A stretch of 64,000 nucleotides of DNA. Origin: Clytia hemisphaerica. Taxonomy: Eukaryota > Cnidaria > Hydrozoa > Leptothecata > Clytiidae. Of this stretch, positions 35,701 through 44,402 are shown piece after piece. Where the stretch lies: positions 868,001 to 932,000 of the forward strand of contig CACVBU010000237.1 in NCBI GenBank assembly GCA_902728285.1, given 5' to 3'. The translations under genes were made by a program, and so were the position numbers. Numbering within the stretch: the stretch's first letter is position 1; every line of letters begins with the position of its first letter. Below the pieces are notes generated by a model. That model searched no databases. It saw only the letters and a program-made list of their open reading frames with translations, and was not told the origin of the DNA.

Positions 35701-36551
35701 TGGCGGTTCTCATCTGTGGCTGGAAAGGGAAGTTCTGTTGGCAAGGGTGGTGGGAGGGCTCTTCTTGGGCAGCCACACTCTGAAACAATGTCCTGAGGGA
35801 TGTTGATATCTGCCAATGATAGGGATTCACCGATAGTAGGGAAGGTTTCGGAGATGATACCCAAGTCTATGCACGCTCCCCGACTCAAGAAGAACTTGTC
35901 GGACTCGTTTGTAACGTAAACGAATTGTTTTGTTTCCTTGATGGTACCATCCTCACGTTTTCCTGACATTTTGAGTATAATCGCACCAAGGACTTTGATT
36001 GACTGGTTGTTTGCTGAGTTGAGTTTCATGGTTGTTGGAAGAAGGTCCTTCTTGTTGAGTCCAAGACGTTGGATGTGTTTGAAACTGATGAGGCAACTCT
36101 GGCATCCCGTATCGGCCATTGCTCGGACTTGAATCGGTTTTGACTCGAAGGCAATTGGTTTGAAGCCAAGCTGGAGGTAGTCTTCTTCGGCAACTTGGAT
36201 GGACAACGGAATGAAGGGCTGCGATTTTGACGATCGCTTTTTCCAGGTGTTGGTCGACGGATCGTAACAATGGTGAGCAATTGGCGACTCTGTAGAAGCG
36301 TTGGAAGAAACAGCACATAGGGTATTGAAAACACTGTTGGATTCTTCTTGGATCGAAGCATTGTCAGATTTCTTTTCCACACGTTTAGGTTTATCCTTGC
36401 TTCTGCACATGTGGTCAAAATGGTGAGGTCTGTGGCAATATCTGCAAGTGTGGTTGAACGCAGGACAAGAGTTTCTCCTAGACTGAGACATGGAGTTTGT
36501 ACCGTGACCAAACGTGCCATTACCAATACGAACATTTAGAGTTTTTATCAA
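32721..36551 (-). CDS. pol: Gypsy Pol: protease, RT, RNase H, integrase
   Basis: 1276 codons without a stop. In order: a CCHC zinc knuckle (C36/C39/H44/C49) belonging to Gag; aspartic protease with ADTGC (D147); reverse transcriptase with VIDDALLW (catalytic pair D482/D483, IDD instead of the usual YxDD); RNase H with D630, E682 and D708; the integrase zinc domain (H867/H871 region and C900/C903); and the integrase core D931, D983, E1019. A C-terminal basic region follows (RVGDRVRLQNQ, 1110-1160). All key residues are present, so the enzyme set looks functional. The first in-frame codons upstream of the knuckle overlap gag, so the listed start is only the open-frame limit. Pol makes cDNA from the element RNA and inserts it into the genome. 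Confidence 0.9.
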   Translation of the reverse strand: MIKTLNVRIGNGTFGHGTNSMSQSRRNSCPAFNHTCRYCHRPHHFDHMCRSKDKPKRVEKKSDNASIQEESNSVFNTLCAVSSNASTESPIAHHCYDPSTNTWKKRSSKSQPFIPLSIQVAEEDYLQLGFKPIAFESKPIQVRAMADTGCQSCLISFKHIQRLGLNKKDLLPTTMKLNSANNQSIKVLGAIILKMSGKREDGTIKETKQFVYVTNESDKFFLSRGACIDLGIISETFPTIGESLSLADINIPQDIVSECGCPRRALPPPLPTELPFPATDENRHKLENFLLEYYGNSTFNTCEHQPLPLMEAPPMKLMIDPEAEPVAHHSPIPVPIHWQDTVKANLDRDVRLGVIEPVPIGEPVTWCHRMVVCAKKNGNPRRTVDFQPLNKHASRETHHTQSPYHQVRSVPTNKRKTVSDAWNGYHSVPLREEDRHLTTFITPWGRYRYKTLPQGYIASGDGYSRRFDEIVSDFPDKIKVIDDALLWSEDLEASFYQACKWLDICGKNGIIQNPSKFKFGENIVEFAGFEITLDSVRPAPSMLRAITDFPTPKNITDVRSWFGLINQVSYAFSMTETMLPFRELLKPKTPFCWTDELQHAFEQSKLHIVSEIEKGVKIFDKGLPTCLATDWSKTGVGFLLYQKHCSCKSIKPQCCKDGWQVVLVGSRFTSPAESRYAPVEGEALAVAYSLDRARHFVLGCKELIIAVDHKPLLGLFTNRSLDDIPNNRLENLKELTLRYRFSMYHIPGLKHRASDATSRYPTGDPSPEPLFLQDDIAPINVSNHTLQSIQSITWDKVRLLSASDPEMKQLIDFIDSNMSASKNEIPASVQPFHQFIDHLSTVDGVALYKDRVIIPKQLRQAVLIALHAAHHGVTSMTARADSSVFWPGISKDIVKQRNNCNHCDRIAPSQPSAPPTPLTYPEYPFQYLCGDFFHHKGHYYLVCVDRYSNWPIVEESKEGATSLINCLRRSFVTYGIPDELSSDGGPEFTASSTETFLKNWGVKHRRSSVAFPHSNCRAEIGVKTVKRMLTDNSGPNGELDTESFQRAMLQYRNTPNQDTKLSPAMCLFGRPIKDFIPILPGKYLPHSTWQNVLQDRENALRHRHMKIAERLEQHTRRLPPLRVGDRVRLQNQIGPHPKKWDKTGSVVEVRQHDQYVVRVDGSRRVTPRNRKFLRRYVPVHQTPQFVGNDIPVPISPTAQQLLNTPRETTYAPGVFPTPPARLTEQTHPSKNPSAAPSSDGPTSTLDPTPTTNAQAPALRRSSRIRKPPSYLTDFQT

Positions 36552-37344
36552 CTTTGTCAGTCTTATCAGTTTGTGAGGATTGTTTCAAAGTGTCTCTTTT
36601 AGATTTTGAGTAGTTACTTCTGATGGCAGCAGCTTGATTGTTTAATAAACGATTCGCTGATCTCTTGCCTGCCTCTTTGGCTTCAACAAAATGAAAGACT
36701 TCCTCTAAGGTCATGTCCTGATTTGTATGACCTAAAAGTTCTAATTGAATGTCAGGATCAACAATCCCACGGCACAAAACATCACGTAAAATTTGTTCGG
36801 TATAGTCTACTACAATGTTACACTCATCTCCTGGGCAATCGATAACGTATCTGCATACTGCAGCTTGTCCCCGGAGGCGGGCACCGAAAGCACGAATAGA
36901 TTCATCTTGGTCCTGATGCATGTTGTTTAGAGCGACTCGGGCAACCATAATATTTTCCTCTCGGACTGCAAGTGATTTGATAGCTGCTAAGATGTCGTCC
37001 TCTGTCTTTTCGGTTAGTGGTCCGACAGAGGATCTCGTTAAATCTTTACGTAATTGTTCCTCGCAACACTCAAGCAATTGAATGATAATTTCTCTTCCAG
37101 CGACACGTGTGGCTTGTTTATACTCATTCCATCGGGTCAGGAAGTACGTCCAGTCTTCAGATGTGCTGGATGATACGATTTTTGGGCGCTTGACTTTCTC
37201 CACCTTGGTTGTGCCTTGACCTGCTTGGGCTGGACCGTTATGTGTCGAATTGGCGTGGGCGGTGATAAGGGCTGCAACAATGACTGCCTCTGTGTCTGGG
37301 GTGGCATAGTTGCACCCAGGGACGGGGCAGTTAACAGACGGCAT
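36520..37344 (-). CDS. gag: Gypsy Gag
   Basis: A 274-residue protein beginning with a small Cys/His motif (CPVPGCNY, residues 5-12, with a histidine pair beyond) as found at the start of a group of animal Gypsy polyproteins. A helical capsid-like region follows (WTYFLTRWNEYKQAT, then FGARLRGQAAVCRYVI, about 85-205) and a basic tail. It would form the particle core in the cytoplasm. The frame ends at TAA just after KCSYW, inside what should be the first cysteine motif of the nucleocapsid. The pol frame overlaps by 32 bases and continues the motif, so Gag-Pol needs a +1 shift, or a small deletion has split a single polyprotein. The ATG lies 5 nt from a foldback element. Confidence 0.8.
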   Translation of the reverse strand: MPSVNCPVPGCNYATPDTEAVIVAALITAHANSTHNGPAQAGQGTTKVEKVKRPKIVSSSTSEDWTYFLTRWNEYKQATRVAGREIIIQLLECCEEQLRKDLTRSSVGPLTEKTEDDILAAIKSLAVREENIMVARVALNNMHQDQDESIRAFGARLRGQAAVCRYVIDCPGDECNIVVDYTEQILRDVLCRGIVDPDIQLELLGHTNQDMTLEEVFHFVEAKEAGKRSANRLLNNQAAAIRSNYSKSKRDTLKQSSQTDKTDKVDKNSKCSYW

Positions 37345-37349
37345 ATTTA

Positions 37350-37908
37350 ACCCTATTCATACTAGGCTTTTAGGGGCGGTTCAGAACTAGGGGGGGCTTT
37401 TCCTGTACCACCCCTTAACTTTTGATCTAGTGGGTCTTTTTGGATGAAATTTGGCACACAAGATCCTTGTGACGTAAGGTAACTTTTGACAAAAAAATTT
37501 TTTGATGACGTCACTAATCATGCCCAAAGTGAGTAAAAACCGAAAATTTCCTTTGTTCTTATAAATAGCTATTGTATTCTAACAAAGGCTTTAGAAAAAA
37601 GTTGCCTGAGTTTAAAATGCTTATTCTATCCTAAATATTCAATAAATTACGGTTTAAACGATATATTTGACAATGAAAATAAATTTGTATTGGAAAAGTG
37701 TCAATTTTTGTGACACCTTACTGTCAGAAATGTCATCATGCTCAAGGTGTGAAAATATTTAGGTGTCAAATTTTTTTTTATTTTGAAGCTAAATAAAAGT
37801 TAGGAATTTACAGAAAATTTCATGGCAAAAGCTCTATTATTTCAGGAGCTATTAGCAATAGTTTGACCTCCGAACAGAAAGAGCCCCCCCCCCTAGTACG
37901 AATAGGGT
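37350..37908. mobile_element. Foldback element in the Gypsy leader
   Basis: ACCCTATTCATACTAGG at the left and the inverse of ACCCTATTCGTACTAGGG at the right delimit about 559 bp. The GGGGCGGTTCAGAACTAGG block also occurs at about 29407 and, in degraded form, at 10918, so it is a dispersed family. It separates the primer site from the gag ATG. No clean target duplication is visible. Confidence 0.65.
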
Positions 37909-37917
37909 AAAACCAAA

Positions 37918-37928
37918 AGTTCCAACAT
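37918..37928 (-). promoter_or_regulatory. Putative self-primer binding site
   Basis: On the coding strand this reads ATGTTGGAACT, starting with the last base of the 5' LTR. It is the exact complement of AGTTCCAACAT inside the LTR. I see no match to a typical tRNA 3' end at this place. The position and 11-nt length agree with the self-priming mechanism known from Tf1. Confidence 0.5.
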
Positions 37929-38039
37929 AAATAGATCCAAGATCATTTGAATATACTTTTTGTAAATATTTCAATGTTGGAACTAAAAGATATAAAAGAA
38001 ATGATAAATCACAAATGTAACGTCTCTAATAGTTCTCTA
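37928..38039 (-). repeat. 5' LTR of Gypsy element
   Basis: Identical to the 3' LTR. It contains a TATA-like TTTTATATC and, just after it, AGTTCCAACAT (37974-37984 on the complementary strand), which is complementary to the bases at the LTR/leader junction. Confidence 0.9.
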
Positions 38040-38084
38040 AATAGATGAAAAAGGTGAGCTATGATTGTTTGAAATTAAGATAGT

Positions 38085-40200
38085 TTAAAATAGTGCCCCA
38101 CTGAACCTACCGGTTTCATGCATAAAAGTAACAAAAGAACAAAGAATTGCTTGGTTTAGAAGTGAAGACAGGCTTTCATCACCATATAACAAAAGCCGAC
38201 AAAATGTAGAGGGTTTAAGTGGGAAAAAAATTATGCCTAAGGTATGAAGCTTGTTGAATAAAGATTGTCTTTCATGGGAATATATAGAGCAATGCAAAAT
38301 AAAGTGTTGTGAATTTTCAACAGAGTTTGCCCGACAACCACAGAAAGGGTCTAAAGTATCACGAAAACCGTGCCTAAACTTGTGCTCATTGAGATGACTG
38401 AATCCAACACGAAGCCTATTGAGAAGGACAACACCTGGTTCGGTCTCAAAAATTTATAATTAGCTTTTTTAAAGGTTTTAATGGAAGGTAGATTTCTTAT
38501 ATCATCGTCCAGGATATTCCACTGAGATATGCAGTAGGGAAAGAAAGTGTTTCGGAAACGTTCAGTCCGTATATTAAGAGGATAAATAGGATTTCTTGTT
38601 CTCAGAGCTATGGGTGCTATAAGCCTTGCCGGCAGGTAGTTATGTAAATAAGACGGAGTCAAGTTGTTTATAATTTTATAGAAGAATGTCATTCTTCTTG
38701 CAAAACGCCTGTCAGCAAGCATAGAGGTATAAAGAAAGACAGGAGATGAATTTGTCGGTAATTGGTCGTTAAAGTCTTTTGATTTCTTTTATGTAATAAA
38801 TCAAAAGAAATTCTAGGCTCGCCCGACGAAATACGACTTTTTAGTAGAACTCAAGTCTGTTCTGAACATTCTTACTATCAGCATCGAAGATTTCTAGCCT
38901 TCTAATATACGAGAATAAAATAAAATTTAGCTCCACGAAATAAGTTTGCGTTTAATTTTGGCATCCATTAAATTGTGTTTTGAAAAGATATTTTCTCTAG
39001 CCAGAAAATAAAAAGTTCTTTATAAGCACACACAATTTCAGACCCAATTTGTAGACAAAAAGTCGCTGGAGAATTTTGGAGGAAAGTATTAAGCAATAGG
39101 GTTCACCTTGAAGAAAATGTTGATCAAAAAATCTTGTCATTTGATGAAGGATTGCAAAGTTTACAGGCCCTTTTTTAGTCCAAATATTTTCTTACACCAA
39201 TGTCAGAAACAATGAATCTCGTCTCATCTTATTTCCAACACTTAAGTTAGCCAATAAGATTTCACCTATCAACAAAAGAGCTTATTAAAAATGCACGATA
39301 TATGAGATTATGAGCATGCATACCTCGTAATTTTTTTAATCGTAGGGCGAGCATGGATACAATAGCATACTTCTCCTGTTTCTTTATACCTCCATGCAGC
39401 AAGGCTTTCAAGACCAAGCTCAGAGTATATTTTATCCTGAGACGTTCCACGAAAACAGCCTGTGATGGCTAAACAGGCATTGTATTGAATGGTTTCCAGG
39501 AGCATTAGCAGGGTTGAATCTACAACTGAAATAGACTTTTACAGCTTGTTTTGTTGGGTCAGGGTTAAATGACATCTTCCATTGACGAGCCCACTCACTT
39601 ATCCTGGAAAGATATCTATTCAGTGCCTCAAGACTCAAAAGTTGATCCAAGACTAGAGAAAATGATGAAGTATCATCAGCAAAGATTTTAGGCTTGGACT
39701 CAAGATTAACTGGGAGATCATTGGTGTAAATAAAAAAAAAAACAAAGGACCTAGAATTGAGCCTTGAGGAACCCCAGCATTAACCCGCTTCCACTCCTAT
39801 GTTTTCCCATTTAACACAGCTCTTTGATACCTATCAGTAAGAAATGTTTGCATTAAGGAAAGCAAAGGTCCTGTCACCCCATATTTCATATCTTGTGTCT
39901 AACAGAGGGTCCACGTCAAACCCTGTATAAATGTCATGCGTTATGGATAACAACTGAGAAATGCATGAGTCCCCTTCCCGAAAGCCAGACTGACATGGAG
40001 AAAAAAGAGTTTTTGTTTGTTTCAAAATACACTTTTCAAATATTTTTGCAAACACCGGAAGAAGTGAGACTGGTCTATAGTTCTTAGGAGTGCTCCTGTC
40101 ACCTTCTTTTAAACATGAACGACATTGCCTTTCTTCCACTGTGATGGGAAGATACCAGAGGTTACGGAATGTTGAAAAATCTTAAGTAAAGGTTTAACTA
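38085..40200 (-). pseudogene. Degraded LINE, RT domain and C-terminus
   Basis: Read on the minus strand from 40200 downwards, the frames give STPKNYRPVSLLPVFAKIFEK, QSGFREGDSCISQLL, a VPQGSILGP block with a catalytic FADD, WARQWKMSFNPDPTK, QYNACLAITGCFRGTS, LADRRFARRMTFFYKIINN and RNLPSIKTFKKA, then a C-terminal HFILHC motif. This is the RT and downstream part of a LINE ORF2. Several frameshifts and stops occur, and an unrelated repeat of about 550 bp (38725-39300) separates the GLESL block from the LADRRF block. The endonuclease part is missing, as in a 5'-truncated copy. The left end lies 45 bp from the Gypsy LTR, so the Gypsy element inserted next to or into the LINE tail. Confidence 0.75.
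38725..39300. repeat. Interspersed repeat inside the LINE
   Basis: It breaks the LINE reading order and resembles 10560-10910 (GGAGAAAGTATNAAGC, a GACATCC/CAGAAAC region and ATGCACGATA in the same order). Its class is unknown. Confidence 0.5.
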
Positions 40201-40639
40201 AGGAAACCCCACAGATCCTAACCCAGGGTGGCCACGCATGAAGCTGGAAAAATGGCCTTTTTCAGAAAATTAGCTAGAAAAACTGGAAATAGGTACATTT
40301 TCCAAACAGAAAGCTGAAAAAACTGGAAAAGTTTTTTTGATAGTTTAGGTTTTTGATAGTTTTTCTTGACTAACCCAATTTTCCAATTTTGAATCGAACC
40401 TTTTCATTCAGAAGACTTTATAACTTTGTCTGCCTTTCCCTTTTCAATGGATTCTCTCAAATGAGCAAAAAAACAACTTTGAGAAATTTCTCTGTCACTT
40501 AGTTATACTATACAAATGAATGACAAGTGTCAACAAAGCAAGGTTCAACATTTTCGAAAAGAAACATGTTAAGGCAAAACAAGTTGCCGTCCTTTCACTA
40601 ATACCACCTTCCCGACCACCTTACCCTACCTTGTCTTAG
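40201..40639. other. Spacer without recognised gene
   Basis: It contains several short AGCTGGAAAAA/AACTGGAAA direct motifs at 40235-40345. No coding sequence was recognised. Confidence 0.4.
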
Positions 40640-40908
40640 AAAGAACGTTTTTGTTTCACTTAGAACGAACCAAACAACTTTGGATGGAAGTCATCTGGGA
40701 CAACTATGATCGATTCACCCAGCCCGCAACTCAACATGGATGGACTAAAAATTGGGACATCTTATGGACGGATGAGATAGTATGAACGAGTATGTGGTTT
40801 CCAACGAAGATGACAAGTCACCATGACTTTGAAGATGATATTGAAGGTGATATTTTGGAAGATTCAGATGAAGAATGTTGTGACGATGAGGAAATTGGTG
40901 AATAAACA
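40640..40908 (+). pseudogene. C-terminal coding remnant with acidic tail
   Basis: One frame reads WMEVIWDNYDRFTQPATQHG, then a TGA, then an acidic tail (DDIEGDILEDSDEECCDDEE) before TAA at 40903. The composition suggests the end of a transposon protein, but I cannot name the family. It lies about 590 bp upstream of the DUF3504 remnant and may belong with it. Confidence 0.35.
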
Positions 40909-41494
40909 CAATTGAACATTGACTGTCTCAATCGAGTTTTCTGGTCTGTAAAATGCCTGGGTCTGTCAGAATTAGCTCCGTAACAGAATGTTTGTAAAAT
41001 ATCAAGTAAATGATATCTTAAACGATATTCTTTGAATTCGTAGGAATTTAAAAGTTGCCCGGACGGATAACCTAATTTGATAAAATTTGCCTCTATACAA
41101 GAAAATGAAGGACTTCGTCTCCAACTTAGATGTTTAAATCTGATGTATATAGCCTATGGCTCCTAAGAAACCTCAAATATTAGCTTGATATAAGGTTTTG
41201 AGGTCTGTAAAAAACCTTCTTGTGATTTTTTCGAAAAAAAATTTAAAAAAATCAAAAAAATACGAAATTCTGGTCTGTAAAATGTACTGTAAACATTTTT
41301 TTTTGAAAATTTAAATGTGGAACATTTAGGTTTATTGCCGACCCAAAAAAATACCAGCGTTTTGATTGGTCGAGAGCATCGAGATATTTGCGATATTTCA
41401 TATTTCTCTAGCATGGAAATATGACGGCGTTGACTTTTGCAAAATCTAAAAATTATAATACTACAACCATAACGTATATCTACCATTCAGTGTA
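40909..41494. other. Spacer without recognised gene
   Basis: AT-rich, with no domain or strong repeat. TCTGGTCTGTAAAATG occurs twice (40941 and 41270). Confidence 0.4.
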
Positions 41495-42110
41495 AAAGAA
41501 CATTCGACACTTGGGCTGACCAGCGACAACAACCAAAGGATATCGAGAATCTTGACCCAACTGAACTTGATCAAATGTTGCAACGCTTTGCTGAAGTAAA
41601 AAAACAAAAATGGTAATGAACCTGGTTCATTAGCAAACCTTTAATCTAGCATTGACCGTTATTTGAAAGAAAAACATTACAACTACTCTATTATTAAAGA
41701 CAGAGGGATTCCAAGTTCCCGAGCTGTTTTAGAAGGAAAAGCTAGGTTCTTACGAGACCAAGGAATGGTAAAAAGACCAAACAAGGCGATCAGAGGAGGA
41801 GACACTGTGGGAGTGTGGTCAATTTGGTATTGAAAATGCATTTTCCCTTATCAACACTATCTGGTGGCAATTTACAATGCATTTCGGTTTGAGAGGTCGT
41901 CAGGAACATCACATAATGAAGGTTGAAGATTTTACATGGAAAGTTGATGAAGAAGAAAACGAATTTCTCACCTTTGCTGAAAGTTTTTCCAAAACCAGAC
42001 AAAATGGTCTTCGAGAGATTCACAGATCAGCGCAACCCAAGATGTTTGCTAATGGTTCTTCTCGTTGCTCAGTGATGATAGTTTCTTGTTGCATGAATTG
42101 GTCGATCACC
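41495..42110 (+). pseudogene. DUF3504 (Crypton-like tyrosine recombinase) remnant
   Basis: Across several frames the translation gives TFDTWADQRQQ, LDPTELDQMLQRFAEV, SSIDRYLKEKHYNYSII, then the clear core LINTIWWQFTMHFGLRGRQE followed by EHHIMKVEDF and KTRQNGLRE. This matches the DUF3504 family found in ZMYM and QRICH1 proteins and derived from Crypton recombinases. Frameshifts occur at about 41620, 41740 and 41800. The C-terminal catalytic part is absent, because the sequence runs into Gypsy gag at about 42110. It is a truncated, inactive copy. Confidence 0.7.
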
Positions 42111-42115
42111 ACACC

Positions 42116-43127
42116 ATGGACAAGCACTTACGTCCAAATCGTTTTGAATGCGAGCCAAATACTGTAAATGCAGAAAAACAATGGAGACACTGGTACAGAA
42201 CATATTAAAACTTCATAAACTCTATAACTTTCCCAGAAGGGACAACAGATCAAGCACGTCAAGAACAAAAACTCAGTACCCTCATCAATTACGTTTCTCC
42301 ATCAGTATATGAATTTATTGCCGAAGCAGAAGGCTACACCAGAGCGATAGAAATTCTTCGTCAACTTTACGTTAAGCCGGTCAAGCCCATCGTCAAAATG
42401 ATACAGAAACAGTCGACCAGTACCTTCAAGAACTTGAGAGACTTAGTAAGAACTGTAACTTTGCTGCTGTAACAAAAGAGATTTACCGTCAAGAATACGT
42501 CAGAGACGCCTTCATAAATGGTTTACGTTCTCCTGTTATTCGTCAACGTTTACTCGAAAGTCCTACACTAACCCTTCAACAAGCCTTCCAACAAGCACGT
42601 ACATTAGAGCTCGCACAAAAACATTCTGACAATTTTCAATCTTCGCCAAGCATGGTTGCTGGTGTCGCTGGCAGCTCAATCGATATTCCACCAGATGCTA
42701 CCGTTGCTGGAGTTGGAAAAGGAAGCACTTCAGGAACTGAGAAACAAAAGTGCTATTTCTGTGGTAATGACCGTCATCTTTGCAGCAAATGCCCTGCAAA
42801 AGAAAGTACGTGCAATAAGTGTTCAAAAATTGGACAATGGGAGAGAGTCTGTCGTTCAACCAAGACAAGTGCTAATCTAGGAGCTGCATCCTTACCACCT
42901 GCCTCAAACCCATCACTTTGCGCCACTCAACAAAACAAAGCCACAAATAGTAATGACTCAACCATGACTATAACTTATGTGAATAATCGATCTTTGAATA
43001 CGCTCGTTGATTCAGGAAGGGATTTAACCTTCATCAGTGAAAAAGTAGCAAAGAAATTGAAACTCTTTTTACTACCGCCACCTGCAAAAACCGTTACCAT
43101 GCCCAGTCGTCGGAGAAGTAATTATTG
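42116..43127 (+). pseudogene. Gypsy-2 Gag and protease, broken
   Basis: The start ATG (42116) gives DKHLRPNRFECEPN and QWRHWYRTY, a gag N-terminus, then a TAA. Other frames continue it (SVYEFIAEAEGYTRA and FINGLRSPVIRQRLLE). From 42652 an open frame holds two zinc knuckles (C753-type CYFCGNDRHLCSKC and CNKCSKIGQWERVC, the second lacking its histidine) and a protease active site changed to VDSGRD (DSG). At least three frameshifts or stops occur upstream. The change of H to Q in the second knuckle adds to the case that it is dead. Confidence 0.7.
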
Positions 43128-44185
43128 ACGTTTCTGTGAACGGGACACTTTACACCGGACAAGTTGTTTTATTACTGAAAAACTTGTTTGTTGAAATGAT
43201 TATCGGTAATGACTTTATGAAAAGCACAAATCAGTCACTCTTCATTTCGGAGGTTCTGAACCAGCTCTTCAGTTTCCTTCCAAAGACACAGTCAGTTGTA
43301 ATCTCACAGCTATGAACATTGAACCCCCAAAAATTCGCAATCGGTGCTACCCTCACACAAAATGGGAGACCAGTAACTTTCTTTTCTAGAACTCTCAAAG
43401 ATCATGAAATCAAATTACATCCAGTCGAAAAGTAAGCCTTTGCTATTGTGGAATCCCTACATAAATGGAGACATTTCTTGCTTGGTGTTCACATTAAACC
43501 CATGACTGACCAAAGATCAGTAGCTTTTATGTTTGACTATGCTGGCAAAGGAAAGATTAAAAACGAAAAGATTGCCAGATGGAGAATGGAACTTCCGGAT
43601 CATAAATTTGACATTTTGTACCGTCCAGGGAGATACAATGCCCCTGCAGATGCATTTTCTAGAATCAATTATTTGCGATTATTTACACTCAAAATCAACT
43701 CGCTGAAATCCACTCCGCCTTATGTCATCCGGGAATAACTCGACTGTTACACTTTGTTAAATCACGCAATCTACCTTACTCGGTTAATGACATCAAGAAA
43801 GTTACCGAAAATTGTAAAGTCTGCATGGAATTGAAACCGAGATCCCAAAAGTCGTCAGGGACTCTAACCAAAGCAACTCAACCGTTTCAGCAATTGAACA
43901 TTGACTTCAAAGTTCCCCTACCAACATCCACGTAGGGAAATAAATACATGCTAACTCTCGTCGACGAGTATTCCAGATTCCCATTCGCTTTCCCATGCCG
44001 AAATATGGAAAGCAAAACCGTGATCAAATGTTTTAACCAATTATTCGCCATATTTGGTATGCCTGGTTTCATACATAATGATAGAGCTCCCGTTTTTCTA
44101 TCAGAAGAAGTCAAGCAGTACTTGTATTCAAAAGGTATCGCAACCTGCAAAACAAGCAGATATAATCCCCATGGAAATGGTCAAT
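43128..44185 (+). pseudogene. Gypsy-2 Pol: RT deleted, RNase H and integrase part
   Basis: After the protease only about 200 bases remain before the RNase H block (FFSRTLKDHEIKLHPVEK, KWRHFLLGVHIKPMTDQRS, YRPGRYNAPADAFSR), so essentially the whole RT is missing, with the deletion near 43335. The integrase zinc domain (CHPGITRLLHFVKSRN, CKVCMEL) and core follow (LVDEYSRFPFAFPCRN, IHNDRAPVF, RYNPHGNGQ). The Harbinger element enters directly after NGQ. Frameshifts are present at several places. Confidence 0.75.
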
Positions 44186-44402
44186 AGCGAGCTTAAGCAA
44201 AGAGTACGGGAGTGCTCTGGAACGGCGTTGTTATGGTAACAACGCTTCCGCTCGCTCTCTCATGCGGGGATTCCCTGGATATTTTGCCGTCAACGATGAT
44301 TCGAGAACTTCAAAACAGCAAAATCACGTACTAGAGAAGACATCAAATTCTTGTTGAAAATTTGTTAAAAAATCTGTTGAAAATCTCTAAAAATCCTGCA
44401 AA

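Larger units (their letters stand above)
32392..38039 (-). mobile_element. Nearly intact Ty3/Gypsy LTR retrotransposon
   Basis: Two identical 112-bp direct repeats (32392-32503 and 37928-38039) flank gag and pol on the minus strand. AATAG duplications lie at 32387-32391 and 38040-38044, a 5-bp target duplication as expected for Gypsy elements. A purine tract (GGGGGGAGA on the minus strand, 32504-32512) precedes the 3' LTR. LTR identity points to a recent insertion, although 112 bp gives little resolution. The total length is 5648 bp, including a foldback element at 37350-37908. Confidence 0.9.

Noticed and set aside
32871-36539. Many plus- and minus-strand frames within the Gypsy region
   Set aside because: All overlap the intact pol frame and have no recognisable domains.
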